Below, in pieces: positions 54,004-63,840 of a DNA stretch of 64,000 nt. The DNA is taken from positions 124,001 through 188,000 of the forward strand of contig JAGVSM010004908.1 in NCBI GenBank assembly GCA_022494885.1, given 5' to 3'. A program made the translations under genes and the position numbers. Position 1 is the stretch's first letter, and each line of letters begins with the position of its first letter. The stretch comes from Micrasema longulum. Lineage: Eukaryota; Arthropoda; Insecta; Trichoptera; Brachycentridae. Under the pieces are notes generated by a model that did no database searches, was not told the origin of the DNA, and worked only from the letters and a program-made list of their open reading frames with translations.

Positions 54004-55469
54004 TTTTTTTACCCTGACTCAACTACGCCAAACTATGCCAAGAAATTTTCAAATTATCTTTTGAATTCGGAATTCTTTGTAACGTAACTCAAATATATTT
54101 ACATTAATTGTAAGTGGTGACAGCATTTAATGGTAAATTATTTTAATGTATTCAGTATTTTTAAGAAGTAGGTGCGAGAGATGGGGTGAATTTTAATAAA
54201 AAAGTGTATCTGAAAGATATTATACTTTATAAAGATTTTTTAAATAAATTTCATGAATTACCCCTTTTCGTACAGGCAAAACTAACATAAATCATCAATT
54301 CAACATTTCATGATCATAAAGATGCAGATTGAGTTTTTCTGGGTTATTTAGCCATATTTTTTGCACTCTGTCAATGTTTCGGATTGCAATACAGCGTCCA
54401 TTATTTAAGGGATGTAATGTGCTTGGGTATTTGTAAAGAATTTTGTACTGAAAATTCGTAGCATGCTGCAGTTGTCGTTATAAGCCGCTAATCACATTTA
54501 ATTATCTTTGATTATATAAGTAGGATGCGTGTCAATGTAAATTTATAAATCTTATTGCTAATTGAGTTTGGTGTCTTTTAAAAGTGTAGTTATTTTGCCC
54601 GGATTCGAAGCGGTAATACCTCATTGGGCGCAACTCGTGTCCAGGTATCTATTAACTTCTAATATCTATTTTTTGTTATGTTTTTTTTTTAGTAGTAGCC
54701 GGCTAAGCTTTGGTTTAAGAGGCTTATCAGCAGGTAGGAAAAAGATAACATGGACGGCAGTTATGAAAAGTACGCCACAAAACCAATTTAAAGAATCTCT
54801 CAAGGAAGTTATTTATATATTTATTTACGGACGTACTTAGTCCGTAGAAAATGTTTTTTTTTTAAAAATCATCTATTCATTTGTTTTATTTGATTTATCA
54901 TTTACATACAGTATTTGCCTATATACATATAAAATTACAGGACTCACAAGCCAATTTATATAGCATGTCAGTGAAGATTCTTTGCATTAACACATAATAT
55001 ATATGATAACACTATTTGTATCTATACAAAATACCAAAATTAATTAAAAAAGTTACCGTTAAAAATAACCGTCTACTTTTCCCACTTTTTTATTATTTAA
55101 AAAATTTAAGGTTTTAGATATAAAATTGCTATATAAAAAGAATTGTTTGCTTCAAATACATAAATATAAAATAAATAGTAGTATTTCTAGGTCTCAAAAC
55201 GTAAGTACGCGACCTAGAACAGGTGGTAATATCTTAATTCCTAAATTAAAAACAACTACTGCACAACATCATTATACTTACAGAGGAGTATTTTTCTTTT
55301 AAAAAATGAACAAATATAATAAAAAGTACAGTCAGCAATATATTTAAGAAAGAAGTGAAAAAATTCATTTATAATTCTTCATTATGTAACACTGATTGAA
55401 AACATCGTTAATATCTTTTTTGTAATTTATATATGTTATTTTAAAAATATTATTGATTAAAATAAAATA
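54004..55469. other. AT-rich stretch with a family E motif near 54,615
   Basis: 'tacctcattgggcgcaactc' + 'gtgtccaggtat' at 54,615-54,647 is another family E hairpin copy. No gene; the frames are low-complexity. Confidence 0.5.
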
Positions 55470-55640
55470 ATCTATTGTAAGACGTCACTCCCCATTATGT
55501 ACACAAGAATTGTTTATTTCTTTTACGTAATGGGAAACGTTAGTGGAAATTTATGTATTTGATTATTGTAAAAAAATGTATTTAGTTGTCATATTGTATT
55601 TTAATTTGTTTATTAATAAAAAAATAAAAAAATATTAACA
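55470..55640 (+). repeat. Dispersed repeat, relative of 10,505-10,660
   Basis: 'taagacgtcactccccatta', 'aagaattgtttatttctttt' and 'aatgggaaacgttagtgg' match the earlier copy in order, followed by an A-rich end as in a LINE tail. Confidence 0.6.
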
Positions 55641-56030
55641 GTCGAAAAATGATTGATGGTGTCTGTCATATACGGGCCCATTTTACGCTTATCATGCCAA
55701 TCCACTCAGTCCGGTAAAATAAGGGTGGGTAGATACTTATTTTTTCTTTTCTTTTTTAGTTTTATTTATTTAGTTTCTACTCGCCGACTGGAGATTAGTC
55801 GGTCTCATGGAGTACTATTTCGTGTGTTTACCTGGTTTTTGATAAACGAAATAATTAAAAAAAATAAAATTAATGAATCCATGTTATTTCTTGGGGCCCG
55901 TTCCGTGTTGGACAATCGACTCAATTGGCGAATAGGAATTTGACTTCTTTCTTTATATGAAATAGACTCATTTTTGACTGACAAAATTTAACGTTTGAAG
56001 CTTATTCGGTATTGCACCGTAAAAACGCTG
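55641..56030. other. Stretch without recognised genes
   Basis: The open frame 55,653-55,943 has no motif. Nothing else seen. Confidence 0.45.
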
Positions 56031-56034
56031 TGAA

Positions 56035-56100
56035 TGAGGGAGAAAGCAGTTTAAATTTCAAACATGTCGGAAATCGAACCCGAGATCTCCTGCATGGTAA
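56035..56100 (-). mobile_element. tRNA-derived SINE head remnant
   Basis: On minus, 'gagatctcgggttcgatttc' carries a good pol III B box (GGTTCGATTTCC). The A box is not recognisable. Similar to the heads at 57.7 and 58.65 kb. Confidence 0.45.
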
Positions 56101-56104
56101 GACT

Positions 56105-56522
56105 TTCCATGACTCAATATTTGCATGTTGTTTAAAGGTATGATAACTTCTGTGTCTGATATATCATCAGTAAATATATTATAGAATCTATCTATAGGAG
56201 CGGAAAAAAGTGCACGTCTTTGTCTTAATATTGTTTTACAGGGGAGTATTACACCAATATGTTAATATTCCGCTGTGATTTTACCGTATTTCCATTGTAA
56301 ACGAGTAATTTTCTTTACAAAAATGTTTCCATGGTTAGTAACCATTGATTCGGGGATGAGTGTTTCAGTATTCCCTGAAAAGGCCTGAATATAACGTAGA
56401 TTTTTCAGCCTGAAATTCAGCGGTGAGTGCGGGTTCGCAACATTACGTTTCAGGAAAATATGAATGAGAATTGTTTCAATCTGTGGGTGCATTTTGGTTG
56501 GTTTAAAATATGTATATTCCAC
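56105..56522 (-). pseudogene. Unrecognised protein-like frame with one internal stop
   Basis: On minus, ~86 codons from 56,522 (NVANPHSPLNFRLKNLRYIQ, ESMVTNHGNIFVKKITRLQW) end at TAA (56,262-56,264), but the same frame then stays open for ~50 more codons (ILRQRRALFSAPIDRFYNIF, TDDISDTEVIIPLNN). The mix of residues is clearly more protein-like than chance frames here, and composition is less AT-rich. No family recognised. Likely a decayed exon, retrocopy or transposon-encoded protein with a nonsense change. Confidence 0.4.
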
Positions 56523-56920
56523 GTTATATATTTACACATATTTTGCCGTACTTGGCTTATAGAGGTTGTTACATTTGAAGCTAAGAAAATAATAAAAATA
56601 ATCAACTGAATTTCGTTTGCCAGGAAATTATTTAATGAAAGGATTGATTATATTTATTTACAAATAATTGAATTACTAAAATTTGTATGGGCAAAAGTCA
56701 AAACTCTATGAGACAAGTATCCTGTGTTGAGTACGGAAAAACAATGTACCGGTAAATAAAAAAATAACATATTCGAGTAGATCACTAATTTTGAAAGAAT
56801 AAATATAGATAAACGTTTTTAGCAATATTTTAACGTCTTTGACTGGACAAAATGCACATGTTTTTAAAAAACAAAAACAGACTTTAGTACTTTCATCTCT
56901 GACGCTCTAAACAGTTATTT
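56523..56920. other. AT-rich stretch without recognised genes
   Basis: No frame or repeat recognised. Confidence 0.5.
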
Positions 56921-56924
56921 GGTT

Positions 56925-57440
56925 TTTCTATTTAGTTTTTCTATTTAATTTTTCTACTTGGTTTTTCGTAATTTTTACTTTCTCTCTATCTATCCTCGCC
57001 TCTATTGTATACACCATGATTAGTCTGGCACACGTTTTGTATATCCGAATTTCGTTTCTAATAATCATGTGTTCATTGTACTATACGACATTTCTTAGGC
57101 ATTCAGATGTTTGCTAACTGAGATGGATATGTTCTCATCATCACTATGGCTGCATCATCCGTGTGGCATGTGATGTTAATGACCTTATCTTCCTTAGTAG
57201 ATTCACTACTTTTTTCATTCTTAAAGGTGTTATTTTATACATTTATTCTGCGTGTGTAAGAAAAGGTTTTTGACGTATATATTGTTGTGCTTTATTTTGT
57301 TATAAAGGTGCTAAACTTGCTTTGTTTCTTTGTTGTTCTCAATATGTGTTATTTTTTAAACGTTAATAGTATTTATGTCCCGAATTGAGTTGTTGCAACT
57401 CCTGGGAATGTAATTTTGTTGTAAAATACTTTGTGTAATA
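56925..57440 (-). mobile_element. Defective RT-derived element, copy 2
   Basis: Colinear with 14,880-15,400. The minus strand gives EDKVINITCHTDDAAIVMM, in which HTDD replaces the catalytic YADD, then after a frameshift NEIRIYKTCARLIMVYTIE. The AT-rich remainder to 57,440 matches copy 1 closely. Not functional. Confidence 0.65.
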
Positions 57441-57489
57441 TGATTTATAAATAAATTTTTAAAAAATAATTAAAAAATGAAATATTTTT

Positions 57490-57723
57490 GTCATTCTATT
57501 TCCGCAACTAATGGTGCATAGGGCACTGCATTGTTACACTAATTGCAGCGTATCTTGATGTATTTTGTTACGTGAAGGTAAGATGATCAGTCTCAGGGAC
57601 TATAAAATATTCTGGTGTAAAATAACATTTTTTAAAAAAATATATCACGTCAACTATGTCGGGAATCGAGCCCGAGACTTTTTGTATGGAAGGCAAACAC
57701 GCTGACCACTACACCACGAGGCC
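57490..57723 (-). mobile_element. tRNA-Gly-derived SINE, near complete
   Basis: On minus, from 57,723: GGCCTCGTGGTGTAGTGGTC (A box), CCTTCCA in the anticodon-loop position as in tRNA-Gly(TCC), and GGGCTCGATTCCCGAC (B box, 57,661-57,672). A ~170 bp body follows. The acceptor ends do not pair, so it is not a functional tRNA. Transcribed by pol III and mobilised by LINE enzymes, as known for SINEs. Other pieces: 39.2-39.9, 51.06, 58.25-58.66 kb. Confidence 0.75.
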
Positions 57724-58250
57724 AACATTACAAATTTACGTTACAATCTGACAAATTTAACATTAATGAGGTTTTTTGGAATAACAGAGAATAGACGTTT
57801 CGTCTTTTTTTCTCTTTATTCCTCATCATCAAACCAAATGCATTTTTTCACTCTTCCTTTCCTTCATTCATCCTCCATTGCTCCTCATCAATTTCCTTTT
57901 TTTCCTTCCCACTATCTCCCTGTTTTGTCCATATTTTTTAATTCTTTGTTAAAATTGAATTTAAAAGTTTTTTTTAAATTTTATGTAGTTTAAACCGTCG
58001 ACTTCGTCGCTTTATTTTAGCATGATTAAGGGAATGAATGTGTCTGGATGGCAGGCCCTACTATTTATATATTTATATAAATTATATTTTCTTTTTATAA
58101 CGATTTCACGTGCACATTAATTTGTTTTCTAAAAAAATAAATAAAGAATTTTAAAACCAAAATATTATTCTTAAAATATAAAAAAATGTTATTCCGGTAA
58201 AAACGGTTTAAATTAAAATAATTGGAACTATATATTGATTAAAACGTCAT
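57724..58250. other. AT-rich stretch without recognised genes
   Basis: A pyrimidine-rich run at 57,795-57,940. The frame 57,766-57,993 is low-complexity and not credible. Confidence 0.5.
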
Positions 58251-58666
58251 CATTTCATTGCCGCCCCTAATGGTGCATAGGGCGCTACATTGATACGTGA
58301 ATCGCAGCGTATCGCAGCCTCCGTGGTGTAGTGGTCAAGACGCTTGACTCACACACGAAAGGTTCCGGGTTCGATTCCCGGTGAGAACACAAAAATTAAA
58401 ATGTGTATTTTCTCAAGCCTGGGTGTTCTGTGATGTAATTCACCACTGTAATTGGGCCTCCTGGCCTGTTGTGGTGAAGAATAAATAAAATAAAATAAAA
58501 TAATAATAAGTATCTTGATCATTTTTGTTACGTGAAGGTACATAAGGTGATCAGTCTTACGCTTCAGGTTTCGATTCAGGGACTATGAAATATTCTAGTG
58601 CTAAAGCATTTTTTTAAATTCATATTTTATATCAATCACGTCGGGTTTTCGAACCCGAGACCTCTT
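58251..58666 (-). mobile_element. tRNA-Gly-type SINE, 5'-truncated, carrying a nested SINE
   Basis: 58,251-58,313 and 58,510-58,666 correspond to the SINE at 57,490-57,723 ('ctaatggtgcatagggc', 'cagcgtatc', 'cttgatcatttttgttacgt', 'ggtgatcagtcttac'). The head stops after the B-box region 'gtcgggttttcgaacccgag'. A second SINE family interrupts it at GTATC. Confidence 0.7.
58314..58509 (+). mobile_element. Second SINE family, complete nested copy
   Basis: A box TGGTGTAGTGG (58,324-58,334) and B box GGTTCGATTCC (58,368-58,378) with correct spacing. The body ends 'gggcctcctggcctgttgtg' + 'gtgaagaataaataaaa' and an (AAAAT)n tail. GTATC duplicated on both sides (58,309-58,313 and 58,510-58,514). 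The acceptor stem does not close, so it is a SINE rather than a tRNA gene. Confidence 0.85.
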
Positions 58667-59635
58667 GATGTTATTTACGAATCAATCACTTTTTTAACTT
58701 TAGTTTTGAAAAGCACAGATCGTTTCACCTATAGGTTATAAAGTTTGTAACTACATCTGTTGATGGAATGATCTGTGCTTGCCGAAACTAGTAGTGCTCC
58801 AAAAAAAACTCAAGTGGTTTTAAAACGAACTGTTGAATTTAATACATTTAATCATATTATTCCACAATGTTAATGCCAATTCAATACATAATACAATTGA
58901 TCTATTTGAATTTTTATACGATTTTCGATTGCTCAATTTAACCATTCAATGTCCAATTTTTCTAATTTAAACTAAAAATATATTTTTGTGTATGTTTTTT
59001 GATACGCTTACCGGGAAAAATTATTAAAAAAAGTTTTTTTTTTTTTTTAAGAATCTGGACAATATCCTACATCGGGCATTAAAGGGTCAAAAAAAATTCA
59101 AGAATGTATGGAAAACAAGAAAAAAACTATTCTTATGAATATCTTTTTATATAATAATGAAAGTTGCGGAAACAAGTATTACTTCGAATCTTTAAAATAA
59201 AGCAAAGAAATCACCACTTTTACTTTAGCTAAATAACACTTTTGAAATAATACATGTAACTGACTTTTTCTTTCAAATTTTTACCCCGTGGCGAATTTCA
59301 AAATAAATTATAATAACTAGTATTTATTTAATATAATAAACGAGTCGCCGAGTGATAAACATGTTTAAAATCACTTTTATACTCCGATTATCGGTATCGT
59401 CTACATTAGGCATTGTAGAGTTAACCAATGTAGAACTATTGAAAGTAGTTTAAAATGCGTGTATTTCTTTTTAAGAACCAAAATCTTGTTTAGTTTTTAT
59501 AACTTTCTTGTACATTTCATTGTCTTTCAATCATTATTTTTTTGCTTTGTCTTGTTCTTTTATATGTACCTGTATTAACTCTAAATTTCAAGAGGTGTAA
59601 TTTGCCGGTAGAAAAGTAATGAGAAATCCTAGTAC
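58667..59635. other. AT-rich stretch without recognised genes
   Basis: An inverted pair 'aaaagcacagatcgtttcac' (~58,711) / 'gatctgtgcttgccgaaac' (~58,770) brackets a short loop. Nothing else. Confidence 0.45.
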
Positions 59636-59639
59636 TACA

Positions 59640-59940
59640 GGAAATTGGATAAAAAAATGAGTTTTTCGTCCGGTAAAAAATGAAGCATCTTGGAACAGCG
59701 AAGTTTCTTGAAAACGTATGAAAAAATAATCAAAATGATTTCAATAAAAACGAACTACTTTGAACGACATCACTAGACTTTTGCAATCAACCAATCAGAG
59801 GGTGCTATAGTTTATGGGTCGGCTTATGGTTTATGGGAAACCAATTCACTAATCAACAGAACTCACTAAAAATAACTTGTAACGTCACACGCGGAGTGAT
59901 TTGAAAATTACAAAACTTTAAATAATCGTAGCGCTGATGT
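59640..59940 (+). repeat. Family D repeat, copy 3
   Basis: Longest copy: 'gaagtttcttgaaaacgtat', 'aacgaactactttga', 'caatcaaccaatcag', 'cagaactcac' and AACGTCACACGCGGAGT at 59,881. Here the CRE-like palindrome reads TAACGTCA. Non-coding. Confidence 0.65.
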
Positions 59941-60044
59941 TGTTTTTGTTTGATAAAATATTAAAAAATGAGAAAACTGAACTTGCTTATTATATTGTAC
60001 TTATACGAGTATATGTTAGTAATAATAGACAAGAAAGGGTCTAA

Positions 60045-60379
60045 CAAAAATTCTTTAAGCAGGTCGACTACCGGCTAAACCTTAACTTCTCTAACTATGC
60101 TGAAAGTATGCGGTACTATGAAATAAACTCTCTTAAAAATCGAAGAATAGTGTTGGACCGGTTATTTTTATACAAATTATTCAATAATAACATTGATTTC
60201 CCTACTCTACTTGAAAGACTTCCATTCCGTGTGCCATCTAGACCGACAAGGCAAAATCTTCTGTTTTACACAGGCACCGCGTAAACAAACTATTTGAAAC
60301 AATCTACAATACCTAGAATATGCGAGCAATATAACAATAGATTTACCGAGGCTGATATTTTTTATGACAATATACAGAT
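60045..60379 (+). mobile_element. LINE RT C-terminal fragment
   Basis: The plus frame from ~60,045 reads NYAESMRYYEINSLKNRRIV, LDRLFLYKLFNNNIDFPTLL and ERLPFRVPSRPTRQNLLFYT, then one TAA (60,283), then TNYLKQSTIPRICEQYNN. This is a standard post-RT tail of CR1/Jockey-type LINEs. Homology stops at ~60,379, where an inverted-repeat element begins. A minus-strand frame over it is a shadow. Confidence 0.8.
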
Positions 60380-60870
60380 TGGCCGAAGAAGTGACCTTCA
60401 AAGGAAAAATGTAAGTGCCTCATACTGGGGGATATCCGAATCACCCCCATGCATGTTCCGTGATTTCGCGTAGTTTCCGAGTTATGATTTTTTTGTGAGT
60501 TTTTGAAAATTTTCGACCAGATCGGTTACTGATTTTTATTTTTAGTTAAAATTTCAAGTCTTACTCGCTTGAACCTAAATTCTGCATTTTAAGTAAAAAA
60601 AAATGTAGCTTCCATTAGTGTTACTAAGCTGGATATTTTATGCGTAAAAAAAATTTTTGGAAAAAATGAGTTTAAAATAAAACCTGAAAAAATTTTCCAA
60701 AAACTATTTTTTTTTTATTAAAAACCAATCTGGTCGAAAATTTGCAAAAACTCATAAAAAAATCATAGCTCGGAAACTACGCAAAATCGTACAACATAGA
60801 TGGGGATGATTTGGATACCCCTCAGCATTAGGCACTTACATTTTTCATTTGGAAGACACTTCTCCGACCA
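60380..60870. mobile_element. ~490 bp element with ~145 bp inverted arms
   Basis: The left arm starts 'tggccgaagaagtg' and 'aaaaatgtaagtgcct' and goes to 'attttcgaccagat'. The right arm is its complement, ending 'cacttctccgacca'. Arms also share 'cgtagtttccgagttatgat'. The loop is AT-rich and non-coding. It directly abuts the LINE fragment and probably inserted into it. No target duplication was identified. Confidence 0.75.
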
Positions 60871-60949
60871 TGTAAATCAAACTTACTTACTGTATGTAAA
60901 TTGAGGTCACAAATCATAGAAATATTAAGAAAACCAGATATTTAATAAA

Positions 60950-61392
60950 CTTTATTATTATATACATATTTTTCATTTCTTATCATTTACATTTGTTATA
61001 TTTAAAATAATTTAAATTATGGTCATAATTGCAAACCTTTTTTTTATAGGTGCGTAGATGTTTTCCACTTAAAAACAAATAAATTTTCTATATTTGTGTA
61101 CATACTGTTACATAAAAAAAATAGTTTATTATCTATCAGAAAACTCTATAAAAATATTTTTTTTGTTTTCGTCATTATATACATATTTTTCATTTCTAAT
61201 CTTTTACATCTGTTATATTTAACATAATGTGAATTATGGTCATAATTGCAAACATTTTTTTGATGTGTGCGTGGATGTTCTCCACTTATAAACAAAGAAA
61301 TTGTCTGTATTTGTGTACATACTGTTCGATAATAAAACTAGTTTATTATCTATCAGAAAACTTTATGAAAATATTTTTTTTTTTTCATCGAA
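60950..61392 (+). repeat. Tandem duplication, 217 bp period, two copies
   Basis: 'tacatatttttcatttct' occurs at 60,963 and 61,180. Both are followed by 'ttatggtcataattgcaaac', 'tgttttccacttaaaaacaa' (variant in copy 2), 'tttgtgtacatactgtt' and 'tagtttattatctatcagaa'. Non-coding. Confidence 0.85.
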
Positions 61393-61832
61393 TGTTGATT
61401 TTTTTAATGGCGTGATTTTGAATGAGTTTAATGGAGTTAAATGTCAAAATTGTAAGATTATCATCAGATTACAGCATTAATACTGTGTGATACAATCGTA
61501 GAGCAACACTTTATTATGCCGTTACTCTTAGAACACAAACAGTAAGTAGTTAAGAACAGACAGCTTACTCCGGAGTGAGCATTCAGGCTTGTGACACATT
61601 TGCTCAGAGAAATGTCACTACAGGCAATAGACGCTAAAGGGAATGAAACGCTGCCGTAACATATATTTGTACAATATTATATCTACTGGGCTATATTCTG
61701 CAGTTCTGTATACATCTTACTGCACAAAGCGACGTAATACAAAGGGTATCAAATGAACGTAGTTATACAGAAAACGGCCGGTCCACAAATTAAAAAAAAT
61801 AGACATTGGTGTTGTCGAGTGCATTATGGTAT
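61393..61832. repeat. Stretch ending in a relative of 11,800-11,940
   Basis: 61,735-61,832 shares 'aacgtagttatacagaaaac', 'ggtccacaaattaaaaaaaa' and 'agtgcattatggt' with 11,835-11,940. The remainder is unassigned. Confidence 0.5.
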
Positions 61833-61843
61833 ATTCTATTTTC

Positions 61844-62312
61844 TTAACAAATTACAACAGGGATGGAAAATACCTTAAATAATGGAATATGGAAGTCAAG
61901 GCATTAAAGGGCTTATGACCTGTCATTGGCTGGTTTAAGTGGCCACTTTACACACTGTGTAACATTCACCATTTTGCCTATGTTTAAACATCCATATTTC
62001 GTCAATCCTTCCATTTGTTGATTTTAGTGAAGTTAAAGAGCTGAAACCTTTATTGTTGTGAAGAGATTCATCTGACTGAATTATTTCACATACTAGGCAA
62101 CGCCTGAAAACAATTTTTCAATTTTTAAACTTCTTCTTGGACCAGTTGGTTTCATTACAATATTTGAGTTTGTCCAAATGTTCATAGACAAAAGACTGAT
62201 TTCACCCCCTCGGGGGTCACTAAGATTAGTGATAAGATAGATAATCTAAATGACCCCGAAGTGGGTGAAATCCAGTCTTTTGTCTATGAACATTTGGACA
62301 AACTCAAATATT
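61844..62312 (+). mobile_element. Family A insertion 3 with 11 bp duplication and terminal hairpin
   Basis: Starts TTAACAAATTACAACAGGG, passes the whole body, reaches the X segment (AATATTTGAGTTTGTCC, ~62,180), then folds back and ends with the complement of the same segment. The foldback is 62,180-62,312. ATTCTATTTTC flanks it at 61,833-61,843 and 62,313-62,323. Best-preserved single unit in the window. Confidence 0.8.
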
Positions 62313-62323
62313 ATTCTATTTTC

Positions 62324-63770
62324 TGCTAAAAACAGCCAGGGCCCCTATTACAATGGGAAGTTAAAAAAGTTATTTATTTAATAAATGAATTTATTTTGTT
62401 TTATTTGGGAAACCAACAGGCTCTACATACATATTTATAGTAAACAAACAGATATAGTGTAGAAACTCAGAACTAATAACAGATTTCCACAAAGTATACA
62501 CAGGTAGTAATGGAAATATAACATATTAAATAAATACATATAAGTTTATACATATAAAAATGTTATTTTCATGTACTCAATATTTATTTTTCAATAATAA
62601 AATATTTTTTAATCAAGAACTGTAAGATATTGTAAATTGGGCGGGATTAGGCGGGACAAGGATGCTTGAGGGAGATGTACATATTTATTATTATAATGTC
62701 TACCAAGTTACATAATGCATTTTTAGTGTAAATTTTTAATCTGACAGGGTGATGTTTGTGTGTTCTATGTCTTTAAATTTTGTATTGTACATCTGTACAT
62801 CAAGTTTGAATTGTTATCTTCGACTGCTAAAGAAAAACCAATATTTGTGTACATAAATTAGTATATTTGCATGAAAATTTAAAATATCTTCGTCGGTAAC
62901 CTATAATTAAACATGTTCAGAAGAAAAAATTGTATGCATATTCTGCTTTTCATATAGAAAACTTAATTTTACTTTGTAATTTTACCTTCAAGGTAACGCT
63001 GTTATTTGCCTAAATGTCAATGTGCTGGACAATTATGCAAATATAAAAATTACTTAAACGTTTTTTATCAATATTTATAAGTATTTTAGTTGTTTTCATT
63101 TTTTTTAAATTTTTAACACTTTTCATTTTTGTAACCGTTGCATAATGTAGCAATTTGATATACGTAAACCATTTTTTTCTTATATTTTCTATCTAGGATT
63201 TATAACATTATTTTCCATACATTTTTAGCGTATGAAGTCTCATTTAATAAAAAAAAACACCAAAAAAATGCAATAAAGAGTAAAAATAGTACAAACACAA
63301 TAATATATGCATGTTTTCTTAATCATTAACACCAAATAGAGTACGAAAAAACTGTATTAAATATTGAGTCAGGAAAGGCGATATTGATGACACAAGAAAA
63401 TGACAAAATTTACATTTTGGAAAAAATACAATCTGTTAAAAAATCTCACTATCCAAAAATGTTTATTTATTATCGGTCAAAGCCAATAAGTACAAATTGT
63501 ATAATTAAAAAGTGACAAAACATAAGATACATATTATGAATCTTACATACAAGGAATAATATGTGTAAGTTGAATCAACTACAATATTTAATTTAAACCT
63601 ACTGTATTAATTTCTTGATTCAATTGAAATTTAAATTATTTTTTAACTGGTTTTTACTTAAGCATTTTTCATTTTCCTATAAAATCAGGCATTTTAGGCA
63701 CCCTGAATAGGTATCTCTTAATTTTGAAATGGCTACTCTCTTTGCCGCTCAATTTGTTTTCCGCTTATTT
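62324..63770. repeat. AT-rich stretch with a family G copy
   Basis: 62,337-62,960 holds the family G landmarks described at 48.06-48.24 kb. The rest to 63,770 has A/T runs only. No gene. Confidence 0.45.
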
Positions 63771-63774
63771 TTCT

Positions 63775-63840
63775 TACACCTCCTAGGTGTAGTGGTTAGC
63801 GCTTTGAATACCATGCCATATGTCCTGTGTAAAATATTAA
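63775..63840 (+). mobile_element. tRNA-like SINE head fragment
   Basis: 'cctaggtgtagtggttagcg' carries a good pol III A box (TGTAGTGGTTAGC), but no B box follows within the expected distance. Truncated SINE or chance. 63,841-64,000 shows nothing else. Confidence 0.4.

Noticed and set aside
57655..57723. tRNA-Gly gene on minus
   Set aside because: A and B boxes and a CTTCCA anticodon region are visible, but acceptor ends do not pair and a SINE body follows.
58314..58386. tRNA gene call from A and B boxes
   Set aside because: The acceptor stem does not pair and the sequence continues into a SINE body with an (AAAAT)n tail and target duplication.
60207..60401. Minus-strand 64-codon frame
   Set aside because: Shadow of the plus-strand LINE RT tail.
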